Below, piece by piece: positions 1 to 12,700 of a stretch of DNA of 64,000 nt (position 1 is its first letter; each line of letters begins with the position of its first letter). The DNA comes from Piezodorus guildinii. Taxonomy: Eukaryota > Arthropoda > Insecta > Hemiptera > Pentatomidae. The stretch is from NCBI GenBank assembly GCA_023052935.1, contig CM041297.1, positions 1,974,280 to 2,038,279 of the forward strand. The letters run 5' to 3'. The notes beneath the pieces were generated by a model. It did no database searches and was not told the origin of the DNA. It saw only the letters and a list, made by a program, of their open reading frames with translations. Position numbers and translations under genes: made by a program.

Positions 1-235
1 TTAAATAATATAGCAATATCAAAATGTTAAGTATAATAACCAGTAATAATTGTATGCCCTATTCATCACTTAAAATTGTCTTTTTCAACTTTGTGTATCA
101 GATAATATTTTTTTCTAAAATCTTCAACTTTCCAACGGTATATTTATTATTGCTCAAACAATCAGGCAGTATCTTATGCACAATAAAAAAAATTCTCGTT
201 ATACGTCTGACTTCTGTATTCAGACAGACAGTCTA
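1..235 (+). repeat. AT-rich repeat family R, internal fragment
   Basis: This matches the interior of the ~0.85-kb family R seen complete elsewhere (for example 2234-3145 and 42150-43055), including the shared stretch TTTCCAACGGTATAT. The same copy resumes at about 700-845, 1135-1149 and 1908-1925 after being broken by other insertions. It has no coding potential. Confidence 0.7.
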
Positions 236-238
236 ATA

Positions 239-430
239 GTCTAATTAATGGCTGATTGGGTTAGCGAGCGTTGCCTAACAACCACAGAGGACCATAATTT
301 GAAACCAAATAATTTCGAGTTCGAGTCTCGGTGCTGGGAGGCTTTGATCTCAGCATTTATCCCACGCCCTCACCCCTTGGCCCGAGAAACCTCGTATAAG
401 CTTCGAAGGTGAGGTAGAGTTAAAAAAAAC
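239..430 (+). repeat. tRNA-derived SINE family B
   Basis: The head contains a pol III A-box-like TGGGTTAGCGAGCG and a B-box-like GAGTTCGAGTCTC. It is followed by a conserved body (CATTTATCCCACGCCCTCA, then an AGGTGAGGTAGAG tail). A second, longer copy lies at 21676-22005. It is a retroposon and not a working tRNA gene. Confidence 0.6.
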
Positions 431-519
431 AAAAAAAAAAACTTACTAGGTACATGTCACCGATTAGTGCAATCAAACACTTACTGTCAATTAATGCAAG
501 GATGAAGAGGAATTCGAAA

Positions 520-695
520 TGAGCGACCTCGACAAAGGGCAGATATATATACCTATGACTTCATCAAAACGGTTCACAATCGAACTAAACTTGAAAAAAT
601 ACCCTACAAACTATCACAATTTCTGATGGGACATGGAGGAGCCAAAACCTATTTATTTCGATTTTAACTAACAGACGACAAAACCTGTATTCTGT
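520..695 (+). pseudogene. non-LTR retrotransposon C-terminal scrap
   Basis: One frame reads FIKTVHNRTKLEKIPYKLSQ followed by FLMGHGGAKTYLFRF, a stop, then LTDDKTCILFPP. This resembles the RNase H/zinc-knuckle tail of I/R1/LOA-type reverse transcriptases. It is short, interrupted by stops and certainly inactive. The clade is uncertain. Confidence 0.45.
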
Positions 696-699
696 TTCC

Positions 700-845
700 T
701 CCTTTAGACACACACAGACCTTTTTGCGGAATTTGATCATTTGGACTCAGGAGACCCTAATATGTGTATTTCGGTTGGAAAATGGAATTCGAAAATTTTC
801 ACGATCGCAATACTTACCCTTACTATATATTTCATTTATGGGTGG
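700..845 (+). repeat. family R, right-terminal segment
   Basis: It carries the family's conserved right part: a CA-rich run, then ACCTTTTTGCGG, GGACTCAGGAGACCCTAA and CTTACTATATATTTCAT. It breaks at ATTTCAT where the palindromic element 842-1130 is inserted; ATTTCAT recurs on the other side at about 1133-1139. Confidence 0.7.
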
Positions 846-885
846 AATAGTCAGGAATCAGTCATTTTTTGAAAATTTTTAATTT

Positions 886-927
886 TGCCAACGTTTCGGC
901 TCAAGCTTGTGAGCCATCATCAGGGCA
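886..927 (-). ncRNA. hammerhead-ribozyme-like motif (HHR-1)
   Basis: On the minus strand the order is TGCC (stem I), CTGATGA (core), one extra T, GGCTC/GAGCC hairpin (stem II), GAAA (core), C-G minimal stem III, GTT, then GGCA (stem I). TGCC pairs with GGCA. Cleavage would fall after GTT, between 890 and 889. Hammerheads with very short stem III are known from Penelope-like elements. The extra unpaired T next to stem II departs from the textbook core, so activity is uncertain. Confidence 0.5.
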
Positions 928-1006
928 TTACTGAGCCATGCCCAAGCATAAACTGAAATAGCGTATAAAGCATAAACTGGGTTTATGCTTGGACATGGCT
1001 CAGTAA

Positions 1007-1047
1007 TGCCTTGATGATGGCTCACAAGCTTGAGCCGAAACGTTGGA
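1007..1047 (+). ncRNA. decayed hammerhead-like motif (right arm of palindrome)
   Basis: This is the mirror copy of HHR-1. The core C is changed (TTGATGA instead of CTGATGA) and the 3' stem I strand has lost a base (GGA for GGCA). Both changes should abolish cleavage. Stem II is intact. Confidence 0.45.
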
Positions 1048-1149
1048 AAATTAAACATTTTCAAAAAATGACTGATTCCTGATTATTCCACCTATAATAG
1101 TTTCTACAGTCGACTATACATCCTCAATATGCATTTCATATATAGGTAA

Positions 1150-1907
1150 TAATAGTCTTTATTAATATACATATAAACATTTATAATAATTTTTTATTTA
1201 CATTTTTTTCTTCTTTCTTTATATACATATACGTACATAGACCTTCCTTTTCAGGAGTTTAAAGTCTTTAACGGTAACTACCCGTACTTGAGTTGAGGAG
1301 TTGGCTCATCTCCATCTTCCAAAATTCTGTGCCCTAGACTATCACGTGACCATAGCACTCCTGCCTTTTTGATCTCATCGACCCACCTTCTTTGCCCGCC
1401 TCGGTTCCTTTTCTCATCCAATGGGATCCACTCAGTCAATATTTTAGCCCAGTTTTCATCATTTTTCCTCATTAGATGGCCAGCCCATTGCCATTTCACC
1501 TTTTTCACAAATGTGATTGCACCAGTGACACCACTAACCTTTCTTATTGTTTGGCTGTTTAGCTTTTGGCTTTTCCTTATGCCTAACATACTCCTCTCTA
1601 TTGCTCTTTGGCATGTTATAATTTTTCTCTCATGAATCTTGTTGAGGGACCATGTTTGGCACCCATAAGATAGGACAGGCAATATACAGCTATTGAAGGC
1701 TAACGTTTTTAGAGGCTGGCTGATATTGTTCTTCATAACTATCCCTAAGCTCCAATATGTATCACCAAGCCATAGCTGTCCTTGTTTGGATCTCAATAGA
1801 CTGTCCATCTTTAAAAGATATCACTTGTCCTAGATATTTGATTTCTTCTACTACGTCTATTTCAGGAAGATCTGTTTTGACTTTTGCAACACTGGAGCTG
1901 GTGATTA
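1150..1907 (-). pseudogene. 5'-truncated non-LTR reverse transcriptase
   Basis: It encodes the C-terminal third of an endonuclease/reverse-transcriptase polyprotein: EIKYLGQVISFKDG near 1840, then LPVLSYGCQTWSL, GHLMRKNDENWAK and GGQRRWVDEIKKAG. A frameshift near 1760 breaks it. A 15-bp target-site duplication (TTCATATATAGGTAA at 1135-1149 and 1908-1922) marks both edges, so the copy inserted as an already truncated 758-bp piece into the right end of a family R repeat. Confidence 0.8.
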
Positions 1908-1922
1908 TTCATATATAGGTAA

Positions 1923-2233
1923 GAGAATGTAAAAAGAAAGAAATAGTGTACTAAAAAAAAATATTTTTAATCATGTAAGAAGATTTAAACATTGGTACAT
2001 TTGGAGCTTTTTTCATTCAAACCAATATACCTACCTTCTAGCAAACAAAAAAAAGTATAACAAAAAATATTTTCTGTTAAATATCTAATATGGAAATTTT
2101 TAACCAAAGAAACACTAACAGGGCTAGTGTGAAATGCACAAACAAATGTGTAACATTTTTTAGGGCGAAAAAAACTTTACACAATAAATACTATCGAATC
2201 CCAACCTAAATACATACCCATGTCAAAAAGTAA
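1923..2233. other. AT-rich spacer, nothing recognised
   Basis: Apart from the end of the interrupted R copy there is only AT-rich sequence with no reading frame, duplicated motif or hairpin that I could support. Confidence 0.5.
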
Positions 2234-3145
2234 AAAATCTGGTGCGGGCAACACACCACTTTCACTTACCACGACTGTTAAAATCAATTAAAAAAACTAT
2301 TAGATATAATTCAATTTTAAAATATTTTAAGTTGATTTTAATAAAACGTAATTTCATTTTCGTTGGAAACATGATTTAGATTAAACAATGTAGCTATATT
2401 AAAGTGTTAATCAGTAATAAGTTTGTTACCTATTTGTCACTTTATATTACCTCTTACAACTTTTTGTACCAGGTAATGTTTTTTTCTAAAATCGTTCTCG
2501 AGTATATTATACGTCTATATTACTGTTTGTACGACCAAAAAAATAAAAATTACATTAAAAAATAGTGTTCTTAAAAAAAAAAAAAATTTATTCTTTCCTT
2601 GGTCATCAAATTCGTTCAACTTGTATATTTAGCCGTCCTTCATCTATGTCATTGATATATGGTTAATCTTTTGGAATGTACAAAATTAAAGGTACTTTAG
2701 AATAAGAAAATTTAAAATATCGGCATTTAAGCCCTGTCAGACTATCTCAATCAGAATAAAACCTGTTTGGTATTGAAGCCCATTAAATTTTACATCGATA
2801 GAGCGAGTTTAATCAAAATCGTTAGAGCTGTTTTTGATAAAATCGTAAAAAGGTGCAAAATGCATGGTATAAAATGACTCTTCTGGTTAGCTGATTTTGA
2901 TGACAAAGTTTTTGTAACATCTCGGACATATAGTTGTTCTAATATGAAATTTCAGAATAATAGGACTATTTGTTTACGCGCTGGAGTTACCGCACACGAA
3001 CACACAACACAAACACACAGACCTTTTTGCGGGACTTGGTCATTGGACTCAGGGGACCCTAAAACGTGTATTTCCGTTGAAAACTGGAATTATTAAATTT
3101 TCACGATCCCTTATTATTATTTGATATATAGATAAGTGAAAGTAA
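2234..3145 (+). repeat. family R repeat, near full-length copy
   Basis: It starts AAAATCTGGTGCGGGCAACA with CTTTCACTTACC just inside. It ends ATAAGTGAAAGTAAA after the conserved GGGACTTGGTCATTGGACTC and TTTTCACGATCCC blocks. The ends are short inverted repeats (CTTTCACTTAYC / RGTAAGTGAAAG). It is non-coding and of unknown class, lying directly upstream of SUV3. Confidence 0.75.
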
Positions 3146-3387
3146 AAATGTTTCATGAAATATTGTTCTGCTGGTTCAAATACCATATTACAGTTTGCAG
3201 CGCGATCTTTTGGCTTTTCGCCACATCATTAACTGATTTTAGTTTAAATAAAACCCGATAGGTAGCTCTACTTTTGGCAGCCGGTGTATGATTTAACCTT
3301 CTGTAGAGAAAACCATCACGTTGTTATTAAGCATGGGGTTAATTTGAATTTTTTTTTTTTTACATTATTGTTATTGTTAATTTAGTT
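3146..3387 (+). promoter_or_regulatory. SUV3 upstream region / 5' UTR
   Basis: This is the only non-repeat sequence between the family R copy and the SUV3 start codon, so promoter and 5' UTR must lie here unless an upstream exon is outside view. A four-codon upstream reading frame (ATG at about 3332, stop TGA) precedes the main start. No clear TATA box was seen. Confidence 0.35.
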
Positions 3388-3700
3388 ATGTATCATTTAA
3401 AAAAGTCATTGCGTTTGTCCTCCTATAATCAAGTGTTGGGTCTGCTTGAAGGTTCGAAAATAGTGCCTAGTTATTCTTATTTCCTACACCAGTATGAGAG
3501 CAGGAGGAACAAGAAAAGGACTTCTATAAATCTCTCCTCCCTATTTACTCCAGTTCCTATTAAACCGAATTCAGAAGACGATGGTGTAGGAAAAGAGCTC
3601 ACTGGCGGTACTTTGAACAAAACCGACATAGCGAAAGTGTTAAACAAGTTCTATCAAAGACCCGAAGTTAAGACTGTTGCGGAAGAAAACGGTCTAGATG
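3388..3700 (+). CDS. SUPV3L1: SUV3 exon 1 (codons 1-104)
   Basis: The first ATG of the open frame begins [12 protein letters not shown], a basic mitochondrial-targeting-like start. The exon ends GAT-G before GTATAG. It holds the weakly conserved N-terminal domain up to EENGLDG. Confidence 0.88.
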
Positions 3701-6700
3701 GTATAGAGGATTGTGTTACTGTTTTTTTTTTTACAATATAAAACTTGAATCTTTAACCAATTTTTTTTCAAGGTTATTTGCAACACCAAGTCTACTTAGG
3801 TTTTAGAAAATTCTGTCTCGAATCAGAATGTCTTCCAGCGGATCTCCATATTGTGATTAACGATATTCTTCATAATTCGGCTCATATTACGGACATATTC
3901 CCTTATTACTTAAGACATGCGAAAGAGATGTTTCCTCATTTAGAATGTATGGACGATCTGAAAAGAATTAGTGATCTCACGTCTCCTCCTTCATGGTTTG
4001 TCTTGTCTATATATTTTTTCCCTTTTGAACTATATTTTTGTTTCATCCCTAATTAATATATCATGTTTAGGTATCCGAATGCTCGAGAGATGAAACGTAA
4101 AATTATTCTTCATGCGGGCCCTACGAATAGTGGAAAGACTTACCACGCACTAGAAAGATTCTTATCAGCTAAATCTGGAGTTTATTGTGGTCCTTTGAAA
4201 CTTTTAGCTGCCGAAGTTTACAAAAAGTCTAATGAAAGAGTGAGGTTTTGTAATTGTATTTAATTATCAACTAACATTTTAATTTGCACATTAAAATTTC
4301 TGAAATTATAAATTACTAAAATTTCATTCTGATGTATAATATTTGTGATTGTTGTTTAAAAAAATATGTAATGATTTTGATTGATTTCATCAGGAATAAC
4401 TTCAATTTTTTTATTTTGTTTATTATACACTTCAACTGTGCGATAGATGGTTTATTTCTCTTCCTTATGTATGTTACCATGAACCTCAATAACTGAAGAG
4501 GTTTAAATTTAAGTTGAATATATTTAATTTTATAGGGTAACTCGGTAACTGTTACTATATGACTAAAATGCTACTATGAATAACTTTTATAAACAAATTA
4601 AAATATATTTTATTAAAAGATAAGCCCACTGTTCCTTTGTGCCACTTCCATCTCGTGAAAACTGATTCATCTATTTCTACCAAATCTCCAAAAGCGCCTA
4701 TAACGGTTTGATGTTTTGGTAAATCAAATGCACACACCTCTTTCAATAAGTTGTTTAAATCCACGACAGTGTCCTGACCCTAACTCATCCTTGCAGTATT
4801 TGATGGAAGTTCTCTCTTTTGACGTAAGAGTAAATTAATTTTATTATTTTAATGAAGGGTATTTTAAAATGTTGGAACCATGTATTGGTCTTCACTCCTT
4901 TGGATTCTTTACACCATCACTTGTAGAACCTCCACTGTGCTGCTGCGATCCTAGAATCCAACCCTAATGAGACATTAACTAACAGCGGACGAATAGGAAT
5001 CCATGAGAGAAGGTCAGAATGCTATTGGTCCACAGTTAAACCTAGACAGCCATTAGGTTAGCAGTGATAGGGGGTTGGAGTATGAAATGGACCAATGGGC
5101 AGGTGTATGGTTAATAATACCTGTCTCTTATCGGTATCTTCCGTATTAATAGGCAGATTATTGTAATTGTTTCTGGACAATCGCTTATTAGTAGAGCTGA
5201 CTGGAATATAATAGGAACACCTGTGTTTCTGTTTGATTCTCGTAACCGATATGATCTTCCATATCTGAATTATTTAAGAAAACTATCTATCTATTCTATC
5301 TATCTATCTATTCTATTTAAGAAAACCTGTGAACCTTAAGTTTTCATGTGACAGAGAAATTTTATTTAATCCAGTACAACATATTTCTACTAAGTTGAGT
5401 CTAACCTAACCTTATAGAGTTTTACATCGGATTAGCTTGACATCGGCCTAATCATCTCATTGCACACAGAGTCACCTGTTGTGTAGTGGCCAGAATAATA
5501 GACTTTTATGCCCAAGGACGTGGGTAAAAACATAGAAGTTGGCCCTAGGATATTTTTGTAGGAGTAAAAAAGTTCATTGTTATACCATTCATCTGAGAAT
5601 TGTTGCTAGCTCAAAATAATATACCTCGTTTATTACTTAACCAATTTGTTTATTTATTTAATTTATCTTTATGCTGCTGTGGCTAATCGAGCGATGCTAC
5701 AGTGGGAGTCCTAAATTTTGCCTATCCAGGTTTAATTAGGATAGGGATCTTTAACAAGTACCTGACGTCGCTCAGGCTCGGGACCACCTTTTAACGTCCC
5801 CTCCAAAGGACAGCATTACTAAGGATTTTTTACTCCCATTAAAAAATCCTAAGGCCACCTGCAGGTTTGAACCAAGGACCTTGGGCATAGAAGGCTGTTA
5901 TTCTAACCATAATACTACGGGTAACCCCGAATTCACTGGTAATTCATGATTATGTTATTCATAAACTGAACAAATTGCATTGAAAATAATGTATATTTTA
6001 TTTTATTAATAATAACAATGGTGTTGAATTTAGTAAGAGTGTTATCATATAGTAACTGTTACTGAGATATAAATGGCGGCTTGGAAACAAAATAGTTCCA
6101 AATAATATTTATGTTTCATATATCTGATTGTGTCTCATTAAATCAATTCTAAAAAATCTGGTGCGCACAACACACCTCTTTCACTTATCTCCGTTGTTAA
6201 AATCAATTTAGGAATTTTTAAATACATTGAAAGATACAAATAAATTGTTAAGGAATTATTTTTTAAAATTTCAAATGAAACATAAGTTTTATTAAATAAT
6301 CAATTATATTTTTATCAACAACATACAGTTTTATCAGCTTTTCATCACTCTCCATTAACCTTTAAAATTCTGTACATTAGATAATATTTTTTCTAAAATC
6401 TTTAGCTATCCAACGGTATATTATACATCTATATTACTATTATTGTGTTCAAAAACGCAAAAATTTCATAAAAAAATATTTTAGTACTTTTCTCCTTTAT
6501 TTTTTTATCAAATTCGCACAACTTGCATATTTACCTGTTATTTATCAATGCTAATAAGATGATGTTCCAATCTTTTTTAAATTTATAAAATCAAAGGTAC
6601 TTTAGAGGAAGAAAATTTAAAATATCGGCAGTTAAGCCCTGTCAGACTATTTCAATCAGAATGAAATCTGCATGATATTAAAGCCCATTAAATTTTACAT

Positions 6701-9700
6701 CCATACAGCAAGTTTAATCAAAATCGTTAGAGCCGTTTTTGAGTAAATCCTAAAAAGGTGCAAAATGCATGGTATAAAGTGCCTCTTCTGGTAAGCTGAT
6801 TTTGATGAAAAAGTTATTGTAACATCTCGGGCATATAGTACACACACACAGACCTTTTTGTGGGACTTGGTCATTTGGACTTAGGAGACCCTAAAACCTG
6901 TATTTCCGTCGAAAAATGGAATTAGAAAATTTTCATGATCGCAATACTTTCCCTTACTATATATTTCATATATATGTAAGTGGAAGTAATTAAGAAATAT
7001 ATATTGTGAATACTAAAAACATTTGTTATAGCAGAACTTTAATGTCGAATGTGTACACATATCATAATCTTCTTATACTTTAATAATTGCCTATTAAAAG
7101 ACAGACCTTGCGAAATTCCCAAATATAAAAAAATTAAAGATGATGAGGAGTCCTTAGTCTAATTGATGAGTGATTACTTACTCTGAATGTTTTCTAATAA
7201 TACAATCCATCTTTTCCAGTAATTTAATATATTTCTATAAGCTTATTAGAGGAAGGTAAAAAAAAGGTTTTAATGTGCTTATATTTTTAGGGAACCCCGT
7301 GTGATTTGGTAACTGGTGAAGAAAGGAAATATGCCATAAATGAAGACAATCCTGCTAGTCATATATCTTGTACAGTAGAAATGACATCAATTAATACTCC
7401 TTGTAAGTGGACAATTTAATATAAAATATTGATTTTTTTATTTTTTTTTAAATTTTTTTATTAATTAAATTAAATTATTTTTTTTTTTTAAATTGTAGAT
7501 ATATTGGGTTGTCCGAAAAAAAATTACCTTTTATTTTTTCCACTAAAAATGAATCACAAAGCTAATGTTTATTTATATGCCTTTAATCCTCATGGAATTA
7601 ACTATGTTTACACACTGAATTCGTCTTTATTAAGGCACAGTAGTGTAGTTTATTGCAAACCAGCATGAGTGAAAATTCAGTTTATTTTTGTAGTATTAAG
7701 ACCGACCCCGGGCTGGCCGGAGTTCAACTGTTGATATCGAGGATATTAGGACGGTCATCCCAAACAATCCACAAATTACTGTCCGTGAGAGAAGTTAAGA
7801 GCCTGCGATTTGACCGTTTTTGATCATCTAAAGAAGGCAGGGTACATCTGTCATCACAACGCTTGGGTTTCCCATGAGCTCAGTGAAAGGAACCTTATTC
7901 AAAAGACTTCATGTTGTGATTTGCTGCTGAAAAAAAAATGTGGAGGATCCATTTTTGAAACGATTTGTTACTGGTAACAAAAAATGGATTCTCTACATCA
8001 ACACCAGCCGAAAAAAATCTTGGGGGGTTGCCTGTAACGACGCCGCTCGCAACACTGAAGGCCAGCTTGCATCCAAGAAAGGTGATGCTCAGTATTTGGT
8101 AAGATTGGAAGGGACCCTTACATTTTGAGCTCCTTCCACAAACTACTTATACGGACTTTTACTGCGCCCAGTTAGATCGATTGAAGGGAGCAATTGAAGA
8201 GAAACGGCCAGAGTTGGCAAATCAGAAAGGAGTGCTATTCCACCAAGACAACGCTAGGCCCAATGTGTCTTTAAGGTATTACCTCACCCGCCGTACTCTC
8301 CTGACATTGTTCCTTCAAATTTCCATCTTTTCCGTTCCCTCGTAAATTTTCTACTACGGAAATTCTACTCTTCGGAAGATGACATCAAAACGGACCTTTT
8401 ATTGTTCTCAGGAGTAAGGACAGTGATTTTTGGAAAAAAGGAATAATAGACCTCCAGGCCGTTGGGAAAGGGTAATCCCTAACGGTGGTAACTATTTTGT
8501 AGATTAAATAAATAAATTTTAAGCTGTTCATCAATTTTAATTTTTGTCCAAATTTCTCTACAAACTTCCCAGATAATCCAATAATATATGGAGAAGTTGT
8601 TTGGAGGTGCAGTCACAGGAATACTTCAACTAATTGAACTTAATTTATAATGTAATTTTCAATAAATTCAATCTATTAAAACTAAAAGATAACAACCACT
8701 TTTTAAAAACAATGTTTGTAGAATATAATAATTTTTACTTTCATTTACCTCTATATGGACTATACATTATGGGAAAAAATTGCAATTGTGAAAATTTTGG
8801 AATTCGAGTTTTCTCCGAAAATAAATATTTAAGGGTCTCTAGAGTCCAACTAACTGAATCCTGCAAAAAGTTTATTCGGTTTTGCGCTAGAGTTACCACA
8901 CAAACACACAGAGACTATTTTGCAGGACTTGGTTATTTGGACTCAGGGGACCCTAAAACTTGTATTTCCATTGAAAGCTGGAATTCGAAAATGTTCACGA
9001 TCGCAATACTTTCCCTTACTATATATTTCATATATGGGTAAGGGAAAGTAAAAACTGGTTGTTGTATTTTTTTTTCTCTATATCCCATAGTAACCACAAC
9101 AGCTGAAATAGTAAAACAAATAATCATCTTTTCACAGCAAGGTTCAAATTCTGGAGATCATATTTCTTATACACTTATTTGATATTAACTTTAATTATTT
9201 ATTTATCTTACCTCTTGCAGATGAAGTTGCGGTAATAGACGAGATCCAACTGGTGCGAGACCCAAGCCGCGGATGGGCTTGGACGAGAGCGCTGCTGGGC
9301 CTGATGGCAGAGGAGATCCACCTCTGCGGAGAAGAAGCAGCCTTCGACTTGCTGTCTGCCTTAGCGCTCATGTGCAATGAGGAAATTGAGGTAATCTAAT
9401 GTAATGCTTTGTGAGTTATATATGTTTAATTCATCTAAAGGCTCTTATTACATGTTTTACTTCTATACTTAGTTACATATATTTTTATTTTATTATGAGA
9501 ATAGTTGGTACTTGTCAGTTATATAGGACACAAGTATTTAGGTTCAATGATAACTAGAAAAAATGAAATCCAGGAGGAAATAAAGCCCCGGTTAAAGACG
9601 GGAAATGCGTGTTATTATTCAGTTACGAAATTACTTAGCTCGCAGCTTCTGTCTAAAACTTATTGGTTAGAATTTATAAAACTATTATTCTTCCGACAGT

Positions 9701-12700
9701 TCTTTACGGATGTGAAACGAGGCTGCTTACTTCGAAGGATGGACGTCTTAAGGTTTTCGAAAATGAGGTACTGCGTAAAATATGTGGCCCGAAGGGAGAT
9801 GAGGCCATTAGGGAGTTTAGAAGGTTGCACAACACGGTATTGCGGAACTTGTACCCTGTGAATATAACTGAGGTGATAGCATTGCGGAGACTCAAATGGG
9901 CACGTAAAGTTGTTGGGCTCGGTGAGGAACAGATTCCGAGAAAGTTGGTATTCGTTGAACCGATTGGTAGGCATCCAAAAGGTAGGCCGAAGTGTCGATG
10001 GGAGGATTGTGTTTAGGCTGATCTCGGGGGCTTGGGCTTCAAAGATGGTCACTGGAGGAATCCCTCTGGGCTGTATTTGGTGGTATTGGCATCAGACCTT
10101 CGGGTTCGGTGGGTCTATTATTATAATTATTATTAAAACTCTAATATTGTATTATTCAGCTTAGTTATAAATACAGTAAAACTGGATTTTTATTCTTTTT
10201 TACTCCATCTAAATTCCGCTGAATATGATGCAAAGAAGAATCATGAATCGTGGTGTAGAATCCGTCAAAATTACATGAAGCGGCCATTGTCCCGGACTGT
10301 CACGCCAAGGAATAAAAATATTCCATTGCAGTGACTGCATCATTATTCACTGCTTGGAATCACCTGTAGCAGGGTGGCTAGCTTAACTGCCTCCTATGTC
10401 ATGGGTTCAAACCCGCAGGTGGTCCTAGGATTTTTTAATGGTAGTAAAAAATTCTTAGTTATGCTGTCCTTTGGAGGGGACGTAAAAAGGTGGGTCCAAG
10501 CCTGTGCGATTTCAGGTACTCTTATTAAAGATCCCTATACTAATTAAACCTGGATAGGCAAAATTTATTACTCCCACTGCAGCATCGTCCGATTAGCCAC
10601 AGTAGCATAAAATGACGTTAAATAAACAAACAAACAATTATTCACTGCCACAAATCCTTCTATAAGACATGAGGTGCTCAATTTTGTTTTTGTTTTTTAT
10701 AATTATAATATTTTTCATCATGTATTTTTCCTTTTATATATATATTTAAAATTCTTCTTCTTACCATATGAATTTAGTGTATGAAAAACGTATTGTGATC
10801 AAAATTATGTTCCACTCATGTAAGAAATAAGTATAATTTAGTATAATCCATAGTATATTTTTATTTTTAAAAAAAAATTGGATTTCATGAGCAAAATTAA
10901 TTTTATTTAAAAATATAATATAATTTAGAATTTAATATTATTATTATTATATATGTATTTTTTTTTACAGTTGCGTAAATATAAGAGATTGACTGAACTG
11001 ACAATAGAAGATAAGGCTCTTGAATCTTTAGAGAATGTTAAACCAGGCGACTGCATCGTTTGTTTTAGCAAAAATGATATCTACTCGGTAAGGAAAAAGT
11101 TATAAATTTCTTTTAGTTTTTAATTAGTTTTAGATATTGATTTTTCAACATTATTCAATTGATTTGCCAATTTTATTCAAAGATGTTTTAATTAATATTT
11201 CAAACCCTTTAAAGCATTATTTCAGTTAAAATTGCCACTTTTTTATTGATGTATATAAAAATCTAGTTTGCTCATCGCACTATTTTCTGTTACTTCTCTA
11301 CTTCAAGTAAAGTTTCCATGGAATCTGTTTACAAGGGTTTTATTACTTTTTATTAAATACTATAATTTTATTCCTCTTCTTAATATAGATTCAAAAAGTT
11401 TACTTTGAGTTTTCATTCAAACTTTGTTTTGTTAGTATTGTATTTGTAATTATTATGTACAACAGTCACATGTCTATAGGTTTTATTCACTCTCCTTTAT
11501 TTTCCCTGTTTGATAATATTTTTCTGGAAATGTTTACCTTTCAAATTGTAATGGTAAAGAATCAATATTATTTATATTTTCCACCTCTCGTACCGTTATC
11601 TGTAATAAATACGTGGGTGAATCAAATATAAACGAGTCTTATTTTTTAATTTTTTTATTTTTACTTTGAACACAAAGAAAAGTACACCTCATTTTTCTAC
11701 ATAGTCTTCTGATTCGGAAATACATTTTTCCCAGCGCATAGGTAATTTTCCAATCCCGTGCTCATAGAATGAAGTAGGTTGTGTCTTCAGCCAATTGAGC
11801 ACGTAGGCTTCAACCTCATCGTCACTGACAAATCTCTGACCTCCCAAAGCTTCCTTGAGTGGGCTGAACAGGTGAAAGTCACATGGTGATAAGTCTGGAC
11901 TATAGGGAGGGTGCTCCAGCATCTCCCAGCCCAGTTGCTCCAATTTTACTCTCGTCAGGGCCGCAGTATGCGGGCGAGCATTGTCTTAAAGAAGAATCAC
12001 TTCTCTCATCGGTAGATCCCTTCTTTTGCAGCGATATTCAAGTCTGACTTCATTCAAAAATGTCGTAGTAGTATGCGGCATTGATAGTCCTGCGTTCATG
12101 CAAAATATCACGCTGGTCAAAAAACACGGAAGCTAAAACCTTCCCAGCTGACAGCCGTGACTTGGCTTTCACTGGTCCAGGTTCCCCTTTCAGTCTCCAC
12201 TCCATACTCACTTGTTTTGATTCAGGGGTGTAATGGTGCACCAAAGTTTCATTATAGGTGATAATGTGAGTAAGAAATGAGGCTCCCTCAGCCTGAAATC
12301 TTGCAAGAAGACCTTCACAGACCTGCAAACGGTTCAGCTTCTGCTCAGCTGTGAGAAGTCGAGGAACCCACCTGGCACACACCTTACGAAACCCTAGCTC
12401 CTCTGTGAGTATGGAAAAAGTGCTTCCATAGCTTATCCCAACCTCACTTGCAATGGCACTGGTGGTTAGACATCTGTCACCTTCAATAAGCTGTCGAACA
12501 CGGCTGATGTTGTCTGCTGTGACCCTGGAGCAGGGTCTGCGGTCATGGCTTTCATTCTGAACACGATCACGGCCCTCCACAAACTGTTTATGCCATGCAA
12601 ACACTCTGGCATGAGAAAGTGTCTCTTCCCAGAACTGTATAGTCAACCTTCTCATTATTTCAAGTCGGTTTTACACCTTCAGCAGCAAGAAATTTGATGA

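Larger units (their letters stand above)
842..1130. repeat. palindromic element with hammerhead-like motifs in both arms
   Basis: Arms of about 110 bp (842-953 and 981-1092) are near-perfect inverted repeats around a short centre. Each arm carries a CTGATGA-hairpin-GAAACGTT motif; the right arm has decayed to TTGATGA. The tail (CTATAATAGTTTCTACAGTC) recurs inverted at 33225-33270. A 7-bp ATTTCAT flanks the insertion into family R. I see no coding capacity, so it is a non-autonomous foldback element. Confidence 0.75.

Noticed and set aside
4555..4764. 69-codon minus-strand frame in SUV3 intron 3
   Set aside because: No splice context and no family I can name with confidence; [15 protein letters not shown] resembles IS1595-type transposase text, but the piece is too short to call.
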